Positions 1-12,467 of a stretch of 64,000 nucleotides of DNA are shown piece after piece. The stretch is from Gammaproteobacteria bacterium (GTDB taxonomy: Bacteria; Pseudomonadota; Gammaproteobacteria; Pseudomonadales; Litorivicinaceae). The translations under genes and the position numbers were made by a program. The notes beneath the pieces were generated by a model. It was not told the DNA's origin, ran no database searches, and was given only the letters and a program-made list of their open reading frames with translations. The stretch covers positions 35,743-99,742 of the forward strand of contig JAHEDY010000008.1 in NCBI GenBank assembly GCA_024640985.1. The letters run 5' to 3'. Every line of letters begins with the position of its first letter. Position 1 is the first letter of the stretch.

Positions 1-1
1 T

Positions 2-712
2 GTCCCCGCCATGCATGCCATGGTTGCAGCGGGTGCTGATGTGATTGAGTTAGGGATGCCATTCTCCGATCCCTTTGCCGATGGTCCAGTCAACCAGCGG
101 GGTGCTGAGCGCGCCATTGCTGCTGGAATGACGCTGCCTGGAGTGATCAATGCGGTTGCGGAATTCCGTGAGCAGGATGATGAGACGCCTGTTGTGTTGA
201 TGGGTTATTTGAATCCTTTAATCGCCATGGGTGAAACGACCTTCTGTGAGGCCTGTGAAAACGCTGGGGTTGACGGGCTTTTGATCGTCGATATGCCGCC
301 GGAAGAAGAGGGATCTTTGGTTCAGTCGGCGAAACGTCATGGCCTTGATTTGATTTATTTAGCAGCTCCAACCACCACTGATGCGCGTTTAGAGACCATT
401 GGCAACGCAACCTCTGGTTACCTCTATTATGTCTCGTTGAAGGGGATCACTGGTTCCTCAAAACTGGATACTCATGAGGTATCGCAACGCATTGCGCACA
501 TGCGCCAGCACGTGTCTGTGCCGATCTGTGTCGGATTTGGTATTCGGACCGCAGAGGATGCTGCAGCGATCTCAACCACAGCAGATGGAAGTATTGTCGG
601 TACGGTCTTGGTGAGCCAAATTGAAGCCTTAGCCAATCAGCCTGAACAGATTCCGGCTGCGCTTCAAGCGATTTTACAACCCATGCGTCAGGCAATGGAT
701 GCCAAGACCTAA
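2..712 (+). CDS. trpA: Tryptophan synthase alpha chain (5' truncated by window edge)
   Basis: Motifs AGADVIELGMPFSDPFADGP, LIVDMPPEEE, GFGIRTAEDA; frame open to the window start. Confidence 0.96.
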   Translation, partial: VPAMHAMVAAGADVIELGMPFSDPFADGPVNQRGAERAIAAGMTLPGVINAVAEFREQDDETPVVLMGYLNPLIAMGETTFCEACENAGVDGLLIVDMPPEEEGSLVQSAKRHGLDLIYLAAPTTTDARLETIGNATSGYLYYVSLKGITGSSKLDTHEVSQRIAHMRQHVSVPICVGFGIRTAEDAAAISTTADGSIVGTVLVSQIEALANQPEQIPAALQAILQPMRQAMDAKT

Positions 713-727
713 GGATAGGGGAATAGC

Positions 728-1582
728 ATGAGTAATTGGCTCGATAAAATTGTTCCGACGGTTGTCCGCTCCAAAGCAGTTGAGCGAAAAGCCAGTGTGC
801 CTGATGGGCTATGGTCGAAGTGCTCTGCCTGTGAAGCGGTCCTTTATCAACCTGAACTGGAACGGAATTTAAGCGTCTGCCCGAAGTGTGGACATCATGA
901 TCGGCTGGGCGCTCGAGCTCGTTTAAATGCATTTCTCGATGAAGGATCACAAACCGAGCTGTTTCAGGAATTGATTGCTGATGATCGGCTGAAATTCCGT
1001 GATCAAAAGAAATACAAAGATCGCCTGTCACAAGCGCAGAAAGCGACTGGAGAAAATGATGCCTTGGTTGCGATGGAAGGCACATTAAAAGCCAAGCCAA
1101 TCGTGGCCGTCGCGTTCGAATTTGCCTTCATGGGCGGTTCTATGGGAACAGTCGTCGGTGAAAAGTTCGTGAGGGCTGCCGAACTCTGCCTCGAAAAAAA
1201 GACACCCTTGATTTGTTTTTCCGCATCCGGTGGTGCCCGGATGCAAGAGGCGTTGCTATCACTGATGCAGATGGCTCGAACGTCCGCGGTGTTGGAAAAA
1301 ATGCGTGAGCAGGGTCTTCCTTATCTATCGGTCCTCACTGATCCGGTCTTTGGCGGAGTTTCTGCTTCTTTTGCCATGTTGGGTGACTTGAACATTGCTG
1401 AACCCAAAGCGCTTGTTGGCTTCGCCGGCCCTCGGGTGATTGAACAAACAGTCCGTGAAACCTTACCCGAAGGCTTTCAACGAGCGGAGTTTCTGTTGGA
1501 GCATGGCACGGTTGATATGATCGTTTCTCGCCCTGAGATGCGCGATACGATCGCACGTGTGCTGTCTCGCTTGAGCCATTGA
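728..1582 (+). CDS. accD: Acetyl-CoA carboxylase carboxyltransferase subunit beta
   Basis: N-terminal CxxC zinc ribbon ([19 protein letters not shown]) and carboxyltransferase motif [24 protein letters not shown]. Confidence 0.97.
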   Translation: MSNWLDKIVPTVVRSKAVERKASVPDGLWSKCSACEAVLYQPELERNLSVCPKCGHHDRLGARARLNAFLDEGSQTELFQELIADDRLKFRDQKKYKDRLSQAQKATGENDALVAMEGTLKAKPIVAVAFEFAFMGGSMGTVVGEKFVRAAELCLEKKTPLICFSASGGARMQEALLSLMQMARTSAVLEKMREQGLPYLSVLTDPVFGGVSASFAMLGDLNIAEPKALVGFAGPRVIEQTVRETLPEGFQRAEFLLEHGTVDMIVSRPEMRDTIARVLSRLSH

Positions 1583-2802
1583 ACACACTGGCCGACTGGG
1601 AGCTTCATCTCGAGACGCTCTCACCCCCATCGCATATTGAATTAGGTCTCGAGCGTGTTGCAGTTGTTTGGTCGCGATTAGAGCAGCGACTGCCAAGGCA
1701 AGTGTTGACTGTGGCTGGAACCAACGGCAAAGGGTCAACAGTCGAAACCGCGGGTCTGATTGCTCAAACTCAGGGCCTTCGCTACGGGCAATACACCTCC
1801 CCGCATATTCATCATATTCATGAACGGATCAAAGTCGCCGGTCAGCCGGTTTCGGATGCAGAATTAGTGGCTGCCTTTGGACGCGTCGAGAGTGCGCGAG
1901 ATTCTGTTTTTTTGACCTACTTTGAGTTTCTCACATTAGCGGCCTTTGTGATCTTTCAGCATCACCAGTTGGATCTCTGGATCTTGGAAATTGGCCTGGG
2001 TGGTCGACTCGATGCGGTGAATGTGATCGATCCTGATGTATCGGTCATCACATCCATCGGCCTCGATCACCAGGCCTATTTAGGAACCACAGAGGAAGCG
2101 ATTGCGCGCGAAAAAGCTGGCGTGATGCGGGCCGGTGTGACGACTTTTTCAGCGGCCATAAATGTGCGACACACACTGGATGATGAGGCAGATCAGCAAG
2201 GTGGATCGATTCGGTGGCTGGATGAGGTCTTGGAGGGATCGATGCTAGTCTTGGCGAAGCAGATCATTGACTTAACCCGAATGCAATTGCCGAAAACGTC
2301 GGTTGCCTTAGCAAGTCTCGCAATGGAAGAACTGGGGTATCACATCTCGAAGGAGTGTCTGGTTAGGTTAGAGCAGGCACAAATGCCGGGACGGATGTCT
2401 CGCTATCCGATTGGTGATCAAACCTGGATCTTGGATGTTGGACACAATCCGTTAGCTTGCGAGTTTGTCACTCAAGTGCTTGCAGATACCGTCGAAACGG
2501 ATCATCGCGTGGTGATTTTTGGGGCTCTATCGGATAAAGACGTGCAGTCAATGTTGCCGATTTTGCAGGCCTACACATCGAGAATTGCCTTAGTTGGCAT
2601 TGATGGCGATCGCGGTCGTTCGGTCGACTCTTTGGTGAATCTTTGGTCGGTGCTTTTTGGACAGACGTGTTGGCGGAGTTTTGCTACACTCAGTGACGCA
2701 TTGGAGGGGCTTTCCTCTGAACTCAAATTGGATGATCAGGTTTTGATCATGGGATCCTTTGTATTGGTGGCAGACGCACTCAAGCATGACCTCTTCAACT
2801 GA
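1579..2802 (+). CDS. folC: Bifunctional folylpolyglutamate synthase/dihydrofolate synthase
   Basis: P-loop [26 protein letters not shown]; overlaps accD stop. Confidence 0.95.
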   Translation: MNTLADWELHLETLSPPSHIELGLERVAVVWSRLEQRLPRQVLTVAGTNGKGSTVETAGLIAQTQGLRYGQYTSPHIHHIHERIKVAGQPVSDAELVAAFGRVESARDSVFLTYFEFLTLAAFVIFQHHQLDLWILEIGLGGRLDAVNVIDPDVSVITSIGLDHQAYLGTTEEAIAREKAGVMRAGVTTFSAAINVRHTLDDEADQQGGSIRWLDEVLEGSMLVLAKQIIDLTRMQLPKTSVALASLAMEELGYHISKECLVRLEQAQMPGRMSRYPIGDQTWILDVGHNPLACEFVTQVLADTVETDHRVVIFGALSDKDVQSMLPILQAYTSRIALVGIDGDRGRSVDSLVNLWSVLFGQTCWRSFATLSDALEGLSSELKLDDQVLIMGSFVLVADALKHDLFN

Positions 2803-3322
2803 ACAAACCAAGCCAAACCCTTCTCCGCATCGAAGAAAGCATCAGTGGATTGGTGCCGCAACCTTGGTGGCCTTTGCTGCTCTGGTTCTTCCGTGGCTTC
2901 TCACTCCACGATTCGAATCGATTCGTGAACAAGGTCCTCAACTGACTCGCTTGCCAGACCCTCCATCTGTCCCGGCGGAACCTGTGGTTGCTCCAATGAT
3001 CGATCAAGAGGCGCTGAACGCCAGTCGGGATCGTTTGGATGCCCTCATGGGTGCGCCTGTTGGTGACGAGTCGCAGGCAAGTTTCATTTTGCAGGTGGGG
3101 GCATTTAAAAATCGGGAAAACGCGAAAGCGTTGCAAACGAAGCTTGAAGCCTTGGATATTGGGCGGGTGTATTTGCGATCTGAAGAATCGTTGACTCGAG
3201 TGTATGTGGGTCCACTCCTTGACCGATCAAGCGCAGAATCCGCTTCAGGAGCCATTCAGACCAAGTTATCGCTCAAAGCACAGATCAAACAATATGATGT
3301 GCGTGAGCACGGGCAGTCATGA
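2786..3322 (+). CDS. dedD: SPOR-domain cell-division protein (DedD-like)
   Basis: N-terminal TM then C-terminal SPOR-like FILQVGAFKNRENAKALQTKLEAL...RVYVGPLLDR; start set at 2786 rather than the ORF-track 2759; position between folC and cvpA. Confidence 0.85.
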   Translation: MTSSTEQTKPNPSPHRRKHQWIGAATLVAFAALVLPWLLTPRFESIREQGPQLTRLPDPPSVPAEPVVAPMIDQEALNASRDRLDALMGAPVGDESQASFILQVGAFKNRENAKALQTKLEALDIGRVYLRSEESLTRVYVGPLLDRSSAESASGAIQTKLSLKAQIKQYDVREHGQS

Positions 3323-3837
3323 CCGAACAGGTGTCTTCAGGTTTCGGCCTGGCTGCTTTTGATTGGGCGATTATCGTCGTTCTTGCGATTTCAACGCTGA
3401 TGAGTCTACGTCGCGGATTTTTAAAAGAAGCGCTGAGTCTTGGGACATGGATTGCAGCCTTTGTTGTTGCTCGGCAGTTCCATGAACCAATGGATCAGTT
3501 GTTAGATACTCAGATCATCGATCCGTTGATGCGTTCGATTGCGGCCTTCGCAGCTTTATTTATCGGTACCTTATTGGTGGGTGCGGCTTTGGGGTTCCTG
3601 TTGGGCGCCTTAATTAACGCAACCGGCTTATCGTCGACCGATCGAGTGCTTGGTATGGTGTTTGGATTTGCGCGCGGGGCGTTGATCATGACGGTCGTGA
3701 TTGGATTATTAAATCTGACCCCATTCGTGAATGACACTTGGTACACTAATGCGTCGCTCGCGCCGCATTTCGAGACGGTGGCTCAATGGGCTTTGGAACA
3801 ACTGTCAGCCTCTGGCTTTAAATCGCCAATTAGCTGA
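3319..3837 (+). CDS. cvpA: CvpA family protein
   Basis: [38 protein letters not shown]; multi-TM; precedes purF. Confidence 0.92.
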   Translation: MTEQVSSGFGLAAFDWAIIVVLAISTLMSLRRGFLKEALSLGTWIAAFVVARQFHEPMDQLLDTQIIDPLMRSIAAFAALFIGTLLVGAALGFLLGALINATGLSSTDRVLGMVFGFARGALIMTVVIGLLNLTPFVNDTWYTNASLAPHFETVAQWALEQLSASGFKSPIS

Positions 3838-3854
3838 CGAGAGGGATTTCGATC

Positions 3855-5372
3855 ATGTGTGGAGTGGTGGGTATTTTCGGCCGTGGTAACGTGAACCAGG
3901 CACTGTTTGATGCACTCACTGTATTGCAGCATCGCGGCCAGGATGCGGCCGGCATGGTGACATCAGCGAATGGCAAGTTTTATCTTCGCAAAGACAATGG
4001 ATTAGTCCGTGACGTATTCAGAATGCGTCATATGCAGTATCTGATCGGTAACATGGGTATTGGCCATGTGCGCTATCCCACCGCAGGTTCCAGTTCATCG
4101 GCTGAAGCCCAACCATTTTATGTGAATAGTCCCTACGGCATCAGTCTTGCGCACAATGGCAATCTGACCAATACCACCGATTTGATGAAAGAGCTGTATG
4201 AAGACGATATGCGTCATATCAACACAGACAGCGACTCAGAGGTCTTATTAAATATCTTCGCTCATGAGCTTGAAGCTCGCGGAAACTATCGTCCGACACC
4301 GGATGATTTCTTTGCCGCAGTCGAGGGCGTTCACCGCCGCTGTCGTGGTGCGTATGGCGTCGTCGCTCTGATCAACGGGCATGGAATTCTAGGCTTCAGA
4401 GACCCCTACGGGATCCGTCCAATCTGTATTGGCCAGCGAAAGACCGAGCAGGGTGTTGAATATATGATTTCGAGCGAATCTGTTGCACTCGACTGCGCGG
4501 GTTTCGTTTTGATTGATGATCTTGCGCCCGGTGAGGCAGTGTTCATCGACCACGATGGGCATTTGCACCGCAAACTCTGCGCCGGCAAGCAAGAAGCACA
4601 CCCCTGTCTGTTTGAATATGTGTATTTGTCTCGACCAGACTCTGTGATTGATGGGGTGTCTGTGTATCAGGCCCGAATCAATATGGGACGCAAACTGGCA
4701 GATAAAATTCTGCGCGAAATGCCAAATCACGATATCGATGTGGTGATTCCGATTCCAGAAACCAGCCGGACCAGTGCTCTTGAAGTGGCTCAGAAGCTCG
4801 GCGTGCTTTTCCGTGAAGGTTTTATTAAAAACCGATATATCGGTCGCACCTTTATTATGCCTGGTCAGACCGAGCGGCAAAAATCCGTTCGACAGAAATT
4901 AAATCCGGTGGTGCAAGAGTTTAAGGGTCGTAATGTGCTGTTGGTGGATGATTCCATTGTGCGTGGTACGACCTGTCATCAGATTGTTGAAATGGCACGA
5001 GATGCCGGAGCGAAGAAAGTATATTTTGCATCAGCGGCACCGGCTGTCGTTTCTCCGAACGTCTACGGCATTGACATGCCTGCTGCCAGTGAGCTGATTG
5101 CTCATGGACGGAGTGCCCAAGAGATCAATCAATTGATTGGTGCCGATGGCCTGATTTATCAGGAGCTTGATGATTTAGTGGACGCTGTTTCCGAACTCAA
5201 CCCAAGTCTCCAGTCCTTTGAAGATTCTGTCTTTTCTGCCTGCTACATTACTAAAGAAGTCGATGATGCCTATCTTGAAGCATTAGCAGCGAAACGGAAT
5301 GACGGAGCCAAACAAGAAGCACTAGGCGATTCTGAGGATGCTTGTCTTGATCTTCGAGCTGATGCTTCATGA
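3855..5372 (+). CDS. purF: Amidophosphoribosyltransferase
   Basis: [10 protein letters not shown]-terminal nucleophile Cys, [14 protein letters not shown] motif [13 protein letters not shown]. Confidence 0.98.
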   Translation: MCGVVGIFGRGNVNQALFDALTVLQHRGQDAAGMVTSANGKFYLRKDNGLVRDVFRMRHMQYLIGNMGIGHVRYPTAGSSSSAEAQPFYVNSPYGISLAHNGNLTNTTDLMKELYEDDMRHINTDSDSEVLLNIFAHELEARGNYRPTPDDFFAAVEGVHRRCRGAYGVVALINGHGILGFRDPYGIRPICIGQRKTEQGVEYMISSESVALDCAGFVLIDDLAPGEAVFIDHDGHLHRKLCAGKQEAHPCLFEYVYLSRPDSVIDGVSVYQARINMGRKLADKILREMPNHDIDVVIPIPETSRTSALEVAQKLGVLFREGFIKNRYIGRTFIMPGQTERQKSVRQKLNPVVQEFKGRNVLLVDDSIVRGTTCHQIVEMARDAGAKKVYFASAAPAVVSPNVYGIDMPAASELIAHGRSAQEINQLIGADGLIYQELDDLVDAVSELNPSLQSFEDSVFSACYITKEVDDAYLEALAAKRNDGAKQEALGDSEDACLDLRADAS

Positions 5373-6583
5373 TGGATCGTGACCGACGCTTAAAGGCGAT
5401 GATCGCGGGGTTATCAGAGGATACCCAGGCGATCCGGGTTGGGCTTGATCGAACGGCCGAACGAGAGCACTCAGAGCCGATCTTCACCACCTCGAGCTTT
5501 GTGTTTCCTGATGCGGAGACGATGGCGGATGCCTTTGTCAATAACTCGGGGTTATCCATCTATGCGCGGGTCGACAATCCAACCATTGATGGATTCTGCA
5601 AACGTTTGGCCGTTTTGGAAGGTGCTGACGCGTGCGAAGCAACAGCCACTGGAATGGGGGCGGTATTATCGACGCTGATGGCCCATTGCCAATCGGGTGA
5701 TCGCGTGTTGATGTCGACTGGCGTCTTCGGTGCAACCTTAAATTTGGTGAAGAATTATTTTGTGAAATACGGCATTGAGCTGATCTTAATTTCACCAACG
5801 GATCTGTCGGCATGGGAGCAAGCACTGTCGCAGCCGGCAAAGCTTGCCTATTGCGAGACGCCATCGAATCCAACCATTGAGATTGTCGATATTCAAGCGC
5901 TGTCAGAACTCTGTCGTGCGCATGATTGCTTGTTCGTGGTCGATAATTGTTTCATGACCCCGGTGTTACAAAAGCCTCTGGCGCTCGGCGCAGATCTGGT
6001 GATTCACTCTGCGACGAAGTATCTCGATGGACAGGGGCGTGTGATGGGTGGTGCAGTCCTCGGTCGTGCAGATTTGATCGAACCCGTGACCTCTTTTATC
6101 CGATCTGGTGGTGTGACCATGAGCCCATTTAATGCTTGGGTGTTCTTAAAGGGGCTTGAGACCTTGAGTGTGCGCATGAAAGCACATAGTGAAAATGCAC
6201 TCGAGCTGGCCCAATGGCTTGAGCAACAACCGCAAATTGAACGAGTCAACTATGCAGGCCTGGAATCTCATCCTCAATATGCATTGGCAAACCGGCAAGC
6301 AAAATCAGGCGGTGGGGTCCTGAGCTTTCATTTGCGAGATGGCTCGCGTGAGCACGCTTGGAAATTTTTAAATCACACCTGTTTGATGTCTTTGACTGCC
6401 AATTTAGGCGATGTCAAAACAACCGTTTGTCATCCGGCAACCAGTACACATGGTCGTTTAGATGTCGCTGACCGTCAGTTAATGGGGATTTCTGAAAATA
6501 TGATTCGAATCGCTGTCGGATTGGAATCAGTGGATGATTTAATCAGTGACTGCGAACGCGGTCTGGCCGCGCTCGCAGGCTAG
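5369..6583 (+). CDS. metZ: O-succinylhomoserine sulfhydrylase
   Basis: Cys/Met PLP family: [40 protein letters not shown]; downstream of purF. Confidence 0.92.
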   Translation: MMDRDRRLKAMIAGLSEDTQAIRVGLDRTAEREHSEPIFTTSSFVFPDAETMADAFVNNSGLSIYARVDNPTIDGFCKRLAVLEGADACEATATGMGAVLSTLMAHCQSGDRVLMSTGVFGATLNLVKNYFVKYGIELILISPTDLSAWEQALSQPAKLAYCETPSNPTIEIVDIQALSELCRAHDCLFVVDNCFMTPVLQKPLALGADLVIHSATKYLDGQGRVMGGAVLGRADLIEPVTSFIRSGGVTMSPFNAWVFLKGLETLSVRMKAHSENALELAQWLEQQPQIERVNYAGLESHPQYALANRQAKSGGGVLSFHLRDGSREHAWKFLNHTCLMSLTANLGDVKTTVCHPATSTHGRLDVADRQLMGISENMIRIAVGLESVDDLISDCERGLAALAG

Positions 6584-6588
6584 GAATC

Positions 6589-7473
6589 TTAGGCGGCTGC
6601 TTTCAAAGCAGCGATGCGTTCCTCCAGCGGAGGGTGTGTCATAAACAGACGCATCATCGGATTGCCACCGGTGCGAATCCCAAAAGCCACCATGGAATCT
6701 GGCAGTTCTGACGGTGTCCCTTGTTCGGCACGCAATCGTTCCAACGCCCCGATCATCGCAGGAGCGCCGGCGAGTTGAGCGCCTGCCTGGTCAGCGCGGA
6801 ATTCGCGTTGCCTTGAGAACCAAAAGACGATGATTGAAGCCAAGACACCCAAGATGATTTCCGCGACAAAGGTGGTGATGTAAAACGCAGGCCCATGACC
6901 GCGTTCTGTTTTAAAGACGGCACGATCAATGGTGTGACCAATGACTCGAGAAAAGAACATCACAAACGTATTAACGACGCCTTGAATCAGAGCCAGCGTA
7001 ATCATATCTCCATTGGCGACATGGCCAATTTCATGGGCCATCACTGCGCGCGCTTCATCACGACTAAATCGACTTAAAAGGCCTGTGCTGACTGCAACCA
7101 AGGCGTTATTTCGATCCCATCCGGTGGCGAACGCGTTACTGGTTTGACTTTGGAATATTCCCACCTCAGGCATGCCGATACCTGCGTCTTTGGCCAACTC
7201 TCCCACAGTGGCGACCAGCCACTGTTCGTCCGCATTTCGAGGACTTTCAATAATCTGTGTGCCGGTCCCCATTTTCGCCATGGTTTTTGAGAGCAGCAAA
7301 CTCACCACACTGCCTGCCATTCCAAAGACAAAACAGAACACTAAAAGGCTCGAGAGGTTTAAATCCACACCATTTGATGCCAGATACCCTTCAAAGCCCA
7401 GAAGGCTCAAAGTGATGCTTGCAACAAGCACGATGGCAAGGTTAGTTAAAAGAAACAATGCGATCCGTAACAT
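6589..7473 (-). CDS. htpX: Membrane zinc metalloprotease HtpX
   Basis: HEIGH motif ([14 protein letters not shown]), 4 [16 protein letters not shown]. Confidence 0.97.
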   Translation of the reverse strand: MLRIALFLLTNLAIVLVASITLSLLGFEGYLASNGVDLNLSSLLVFCFVFGMAGSVVSLLLSKTMAKMGTGTQIIESPRNADEQWLVATVGELAKDAGIGMPEVGIFQSQTSNAFATGWDRNNALVAVSTGLLSRFSRDEARAVMAHEIGHVANGDMITLALIQGVVNTFVMFFSRVIGHTIDRAVFKTERGHGPAFYITTFVAEIILGVLASIIVFWFSRQREFRADQAGAQLAGAPAMIGALERLRAEQGTPSELPDSMVAFGIRTGGNPMMRLFMTHPPLEERIAALKAAA

Positions 7474-7539
7474 GTAAGCCTCTCCTTAAGGCAATAGGGT
7501 CTGACAAGAAGATATTGGTTTCAGGGCGGAGTTCAAGTT

Positions 7540-7947
7540 GTGAGTGCAGAAAAAAAGATAAAAAAGACCGAACAGGAATGGCAGTCGGAATTATCCGCAG
7601 AATCCTATCGAGTGACACGACAAAAAGGGACGGAAAAACCGTTTGAGAATTCCTACCATGATGAGAAAACAGCAGGGGTCTACCACTGCATCTGCTGTGA
7701 CACGCCCTTATTTGATTCAGACCATAAATTTGACTCGGGATCTGGATGGCCAAGCTTCTTTAAACCGCTGGATGCTGAAGTGATCGGTGAGCACGATGAT
7801 CGTTCAATATTTTTCATGCCGCGGACAGAAGTGACTTGTGAGGTGTGCGATGCGCATCTGGGGCATGTGTTTAGCGATGGACCAACCCCCACTGGGCTTC
7901 GTTATTGCATCAATTCAGCGAGTCTTCGACTCGAGCCAAAGGCTTAA
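7540..7947 (+). CDS. msrB: Peptide-methionine (R)-S-oxide reductase
   Basis: [12 protein letters not shown], CxxC pairs, [26 protein letters not shown] start. Confidence 0.96.
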   Translation: MSAEKKIKKTEQEWQSELSAESYRVTRQKGTEKPFENSYHDEKTAGVYHCICCDTPLFDSDHKFDSGSGWPSFFKPLDAEVIGEHDDRSIFFMPRTEVTCEVCDAHLGHVFSDGPTPTGLRYCINSASLRLEPKA

Positions 7948-9518
7948 ATCGTTCGAGGCCCAAGCAAGGCAATCAAGCGCCAACCAGGGCCTGCGGCTTG
8001 GATTTCCAGGGGGACATTGAGCGCTTTCAACTCGTGAAGACGGGTGACTGAAATCAGTACCCACTGCCCTTCAACAGGTGGCGTTTCAGGCGTCATCGCC
8101 TGGCGATAAAACGAGAAGCTTGGCATGCGGATCCCCTGTGAAACGACGCTAGCTTCGGCTTCTTTAGCGATCATGGCCGCTTCTTTTAATGGCCGCTGGC
8201 GTGCTTCAGCAATGATCGGGAGGATGATTAAGGCGATACAAGCCAACTGCACACCGCCCATCGCAATCAAACGCTGGCTCAAGCGCCAACCGGGCGCTAG
8301 TAATGCGATCAATGCAAGCAACATGAGGCTTATTGTGGCCAATACCAGTGGCCACCACCAGTGAGCAAGTAGCTGCATGAGGATCACCAATTGTTCTTGA
8401 TCGCGGAGGTGTTTGGGTTCTGGGATCATGGAGTGAAAGAGACCCAATGCCAGGATCAAGCCAGGAACGAAAAGCCCTGGTAGAGCCCAAAAGCGACCAG
8501 CAATGAGTGGCAGAACTCGCGCATACAAGACAAACAAGGGTGCTGTTGAATAAAGAACATAGTGGGGTAACTGGGTTCCTGATAACGAGACCAGCACAAC
8601 GACGAACAGGATCCAGATCAGGGCAAACCGATTGACGGGACAGGTCCAAAATTCACGGACTCTCAACAGGATCGCTAAGACCAGCCCACTGTAAGGCAAA
8701 AGGACCAGCGGCATAACGAATAAATAATAGAGCGGATGACCGCCGTGCCCGTGAAGGTTTCCTGAGAAACGTTCGACGTTATGTCTCAGAATAAAGTTCT
8801 CAAAGAACGCGAGCCCTTGTGCGTCATAGACGCCCACAAGCCACGGAGTCAGGATCGCCCCTAGCAAAAGCCAGGCACGCCATGATCCCATCGCTTGCCA
8901 AAGGAGGCTCCATTGATTGGATAACAGGACCCAAAGTCCAAAAGCCCCTGCTGGAATCAGCACGGCCACCGGCCCCTTGGTCAGTATGCCGAGTCCAAAC
9001 CATAAAAAGATGCGAAGACGAATCGAGTCTGAGGGACTCTTGAGATAGCGAGCGATATCGGTAAACAACAGTGCCAACCAGAGATTCAGAATGGCATCAG
9101 CGGTTGCCGCTCGAGCGATCACGAGGGTTCCGAGGGTCGTTGCAAGCGCAAAGGCGACAAAGACGCCAAGCGCTGGTTTGTTTGTCACTTCAGCGCTGAA
9201 TCGACCGAGGACAAGTGCCCACAAGGCGCCGGCGATCACCGATGGGAGTCGACCAATCATCTCAACCGGAACCCAGGGCGTGGTCCAGCCAAACAGCGTT
9301 AGCGCGGTTGCTTGCAGCCAGTAAGATAGAATCGGTTTGTCGTAGCGAGGCTCGCCGTCCAAAGTAGTGGCTGCCCAATGTCCGCCATCAAGCAATTCTC
9401 GGGTTGCTTCAAGAAAAGCACCTTCATCCAGATCAAATAAAGGCACCCAAGTGCCGATAAAACCAAGAAGTAATAGGCATAGAAATAGTCGCCAGTCGAG
9501 CTTACTCAGAGCGATCAT
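7944..9518 (-). CDS. ArnT-like / PMT-family (GT39/83) membrane glycosyltransferase
   Basis: Polytopic; [17 protein letters not shown]...[16 protein letters not shown] typical of ArnT-like enzymes. Confidence 0.82.
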   Translation of the reverse strand: MIALSKLDWRLFLCLLLLGFIGTWVPLFDLDEGAFLEATRELLDGGHWAATTLDGEPRYDKPILSYWLQATALTLFGWTTPWVPVEMIGRLPSVIAGALWALVLGRFSAEVTNKPALGVFVAFALATTLGTLVIARAATADAILNLWLALLFTDIARYLKSPSDSIRLRIFLWFGLGILTKGPVAVLIPAGAFGLWVLLSNQWSLLWQAMGSWRAWLLLGAILTPWLVGVYDAQGLAFFENFILRHNVERFSGNLHGHGGHPLYYLFVMPLVLLPYSGLVLAILLRVREFWTCPVNRFALIWILFVVVLVSLSGTQLPHYVLYSTAPLFVLYARVLPLIAGRFWALPGLFVPGLILALGLFHSMIPEPKHLRDQEQLVILMQLLAHWWWPLVLATISLMLLALIALLAPGWRLSQRLIAMGGVQLACIALIILPIIAEARQRPLKEAAMIAKEAEASVVSQGIRMPSFSFYRQAMTPETPPVEGQWVLISVTRLHELKALNVPLEIQAAGPGWRLIALLGPRTI

Positions 9519-10488
9519 TTGAGCCTTTGGTCCAGCCCATGGCGTCGGTCTGTTTGGTTAATGGTGGTTGCCCACGACGTCTGAGCCGTGTCAGCATTTC
9601 AGCGACTAAGCCTGTGGTGATCAACTGCAGCCCAACAAGGGCCAAAAGCACACCGGTGATCAGTAATGGACGGTTACCAATATCCATTCCGAAGAGTTTA
9701 AGCACCAATAGATAGACCAGTGCAGCCCCGCCAAGACCACCGGTAATCAATCCGGCAACGCCAAAAAAGTGACCGGGCCGTTCCCTGAATCGCAAGAAAA
9801 ACCAAGCCGCTAAAAGATCAAGAATCACTCGAGGAGTCCGTGATATTCCGTATTTCGAGGTGCCTGCAACCCGAGCTCTGTGATTGACTGGGATTTCTGC
9901 AATTCGACTTGGATGCGTCAAGTTCGCAACCCACAGGGGAATAAAGCGGTGCATTTCACCACGCAGATCGAGCCCTTCAAGGACATCTTTGCGGCCCACT
10001 TTTAAACTGCAGCCATAGTCATGTAGCGCAACACCTGAGACCCGGCCAATCAGCCAGTTCGCCATTTGTGATGGTAAGGTTCGATCCAACGAATCTTGGC
10101 GATTTTTCCGCCACCCACAAAGCAGGTCTAGGTGTTCAGTCTCAAGCTTTTCGACCATGCTTGGGATATCGGCTGGATCGTTTTGTAAATCACCATCCAT
10201 AAAGGCAATGACATCACCGCGAGCGGCCTGAAGGCCTGTTTGCATGGCTTGTGTTTGACCGAGATTTCGCTTGTGCGAGATGATCATGATGTGATCACCC
10301 CGATTGGATCGAGATTCCAACAGCAGTTCGCGTGTCCGATCGGTACTCCCATCGTCGACTAATACAAGCTCGAATTCGCCAGGGTAGGTCTCAAGCGCTG
10401 CGTGAAGTTCATCGACCAAGCGCTCAACGTTGTCTTCCTCTTTGTACAGAGGAATAACAACCGACAGGCGGGGAAGGGTGTCAGCCAT
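9502..10488 (-). CDS. Family 2 glycosyltransferase, ArnC/GtrB/DPM1-like with C-terminal TMs
   Basis: SVVIPLYKEEDNVERLVDEL, DDGSTDRTREL, AFMDGDLQNDPADIP, two C-terminal TM segments. Confidence 0.9.
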   Translation of the reverse strand: MADTLPRLSVVIPLYKEEDNVERLVDELHAALETYPGEFELVLVDDGSTDRTRELLLESRSNRGDHIMIISHKRNLGQTQAMQTGLQAARGDVIAFMDGDLQNDPADIPSMVEKLETEHLDLLCGWRKNRQDSLDRTLPSQMANWLIGRVSGVALHDYGCSLKVGRKDVLEGLDLRGEMHRFIPLWVANLTHPSRIAEIPVNHRARVAGTSKYGISRTPRVILDLLAAWFFLRFRERPGHFFGVAGLITGGLGGAALVYLLVLKLFGMDIGNRPLLITGVLLALVGLQLITTGLVAEMLTRLRRRGQPPLTKQTDAMGWTKGSNDRSE

Positions 10489-11407
10489 GGATTGTCCGTT
10501 TCAATAACAATAAAGCGCCAAGTATACCGAAGACAGCAGTCAGACTCAGTACGTAAATGTGAAGTTGGATGGTCATTTCCAGTGCAACGACCGGGGAAAG
10601 CCCCATGAAAGCAGACCCAAGAATGCCTCCGGCTTCGTAACTTCCTGCTCCGGCGAATCCATGAATTGGGAGAATGGAGGAGAGCTCAGCGCCAAGAATG
10701 GTCGTGACGACTTCGGTCATTGGGATACCCGACAGAGTTGCTAAGAGCACCCCCATACCCATAATTTTTGAGAGCCAAGCCAAAACAGTCAAACGCCACA
10801 TTCGATGTAAGCGTTTGCCGTTTTGCGCCTCGTAAATGAGTTGCGCACGCGCTTTGGCGAGGATCTTGGGCAGTTGGATATGCTGTGTCTTAGGGACGAT
10901 AAATCCAAGGATCAAAGGCGTGAGAAAGATCAGTGCAGCCAACAGTGCGAGCATGATAGTTCCGGCTACTGGCAAAAGAATAATACAAAGACTGATTCCG
11001 ATGAGGCTGATGAGGTCTAGCAAGCGAATCCATAAGAGGCCGGTGAGACCGATTGAAAATTCAACGCCACCGAGCCAGCGAGCAAGCATGGGAAGTGCTA
11101 GCTCACCTAACCGCATTGGCGCGAGATTATTGGCGGTATTGTGAATAAAACTCAAGCCGAGTGCTTCGGTGAGGGGCAGTTGATCGAATAAAATCCAGGT
11201 CCGCAATCCGCGGAGTAGCCAGCTAACCGAACCGAGCAAAATAATCACTAAAGTTGTCTGAATGGGTAAGGCCGTCATCGCTGTCACAACGGCGGTTAAG
11301 TCAAGAACCGTCGCTGAAATCCAGATGGTTGCCCCGAACAGAGCCACGGCCATGATCAATTTCCATCGAATCGATTGGAGCCTGTTGTTTTCTTTCAAAG
11401 GGGCCAT
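10481..11407 (-). CDS. Lysylphosphatidylglycerol synthase TM / YbhN (AglD)-type flippase-like membrane protein
   Basis: Multi-TM; NTANNLAPMRLGELALPMLARWL and GAGSYEAGGILGSAFMG motifs. Confidence 0.75.
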   Translation of the reverse strand: MAPLKENNRLQSIRWKLIMAVALFGATIWISATVLDLTAVVTAMTALPIQTTLVIILLGSVSWLLRGLRTWILFDQLPLTEALGLSFIHNTANNLAPMRLGELALPMLARWLGGVEFSIGLTGLLWIRLLDLISLIGISLCIILLPVAGTIMLALLAALIFLTPLILGFIVPKTQHIQLPKILAKARAQLIYEAQNGKRLHRMWRLTVLAWLSKIMGMGVLLATLSGIPMTEVVTTILGAELSSILPIHGFAGAGSYEAGGILGSAFMGLSPVVALEMTIQLHIYVLSLTAVFGILGALLLLKRTIHG

Positions 11408-11502
11408 AGTTAAAGAGCATCGGTTGGTTGGTCGGTGGTGTGAGGATAGTACCTTGTTATCTCGTGGATTGCTGATGGGCCGTTGAAAAATTTGGAGACC
11501 CT

Positions 11503-12060
11503 ATGATTGATTCACTCACTGAATCCTACCGCAATGTGATCGAAACCATTGGTGAAGATCCGAACCGGGAAGGCCTGTTAGAGACGCCCGCGCGAGCAGC
11601 GAAAGCTCTCGAATTTTTAACATCAGGTTACCGCCAGGACCTAGAAACCATCGTTAATGGGGCGGTCTTTGAGTCCGATAATGACGAGATGGTCGTGGTC
11701 CGTGATGTTGAACTGTATTCCATGTGTGAACACCATATGTTGCCCTTTACTGGTCGCTGTCATATCGGGTATCTGCCCAATGGTAAGGTGCTGGGATTGT
11801 CGAAGTTTGCTCGCATCACAGACATGTTCGCGAGACGGTTGCAGATCCAAGAAAATTTAACACGTCAGATTGCCTTGGCTGTGCAGGATGTGACTGGCGC
11901 ACGCGGTGTTGGTGTGGTGATCGAGGCCCGACACTTTTGCATGATGATGCGCGGAGTCCAAAAGCAAAACTCGACCATGGCAACCTCGGTGATGTTAGGC
12001 GATTTTCGAGAGCATCAAGCGACACGTAGCGAGTTTTTGCGCTTAATTGGGAAATCTTGA
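11503..12060 (+). CDS. folE: GTP cyclohydrolase I
   Basis: [50 protein letters not shown]. Confidence 0.98.
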   Translation: MIDSLTESYRNVIETIGEDPNREGLLETPARAAKALEFLTSGYRQDLETIVNGAVFESDNDEMVVVRDVELYSMCEHHMLPFTGRCHIGYLPNGKVLGLSKFARITDMFARRLQIQENLTRQIALAVQDVTGARGVGVVIEARHFCMMMRGVQKQNSTMATSVMLGDFREHQATRSEFLRLIGKS

Positions 12061-12464
12061 TGACGGCCTTCCAACGCGATCAAATCGCTAAAATTCACAT
12101 TCAGGATTTACGACTCAGGACCTACATTGGGATTAATGACGACGAAAAGAAAAATCAGCAGGATGTGGTGATTAATATCCGTATTCATTATCACGCGGAA
12201 AAGGCAGTGAGCTTTAACGTGATCGATGAGGCGTTGAATTACCGCACGATTACCAAGAAAGTCATCAAGCATGTTGAATCCAACCGATTTTTATTGTTGG
12301 AGCGGATGACTGATGAGGTGCTGTCCTTGGTGATGGATCATCCTCAAGTCATGTGGGCTGACGTGACGATTGATAAACCGCATGCCCTGCGGTTTTCTGA
12401 TTCGGTGTCGATCACACTGTCGGCCAGGCGTGAGGGATACGCGGGTGCGCAACACCCGCATTGA
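12057..12464 (+). CDS. folX: Dihydroneopterin triphosphate epimerase / dihydroneopterin aldolase family
   Basis: [33 protein letters not shown]...[11 protein letters not shown]; overlaps folE stop. Confidence 0.85.
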   Translation: MMTAFQRDQIAKIHIQDLRLRTYIGINDDEKKNQQDVVINIRIHYHAEKAVSFNVIDEALNYRTITKKVIKHVESNRFLLLERMTDEVLSLVMDHPQVMWADVTIDKPHALRFSDSVSITLSARREGYAGAQHPH

Positions 12465-12467
12465 TCG

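Noticed and set aside
447-1100. Long minus-strand ORF (217 aa) opposite trpA/accD
   Set aside because: Overlaps two clearly real genes on the other strand; no recognisable motifs; typical shadow ORF.
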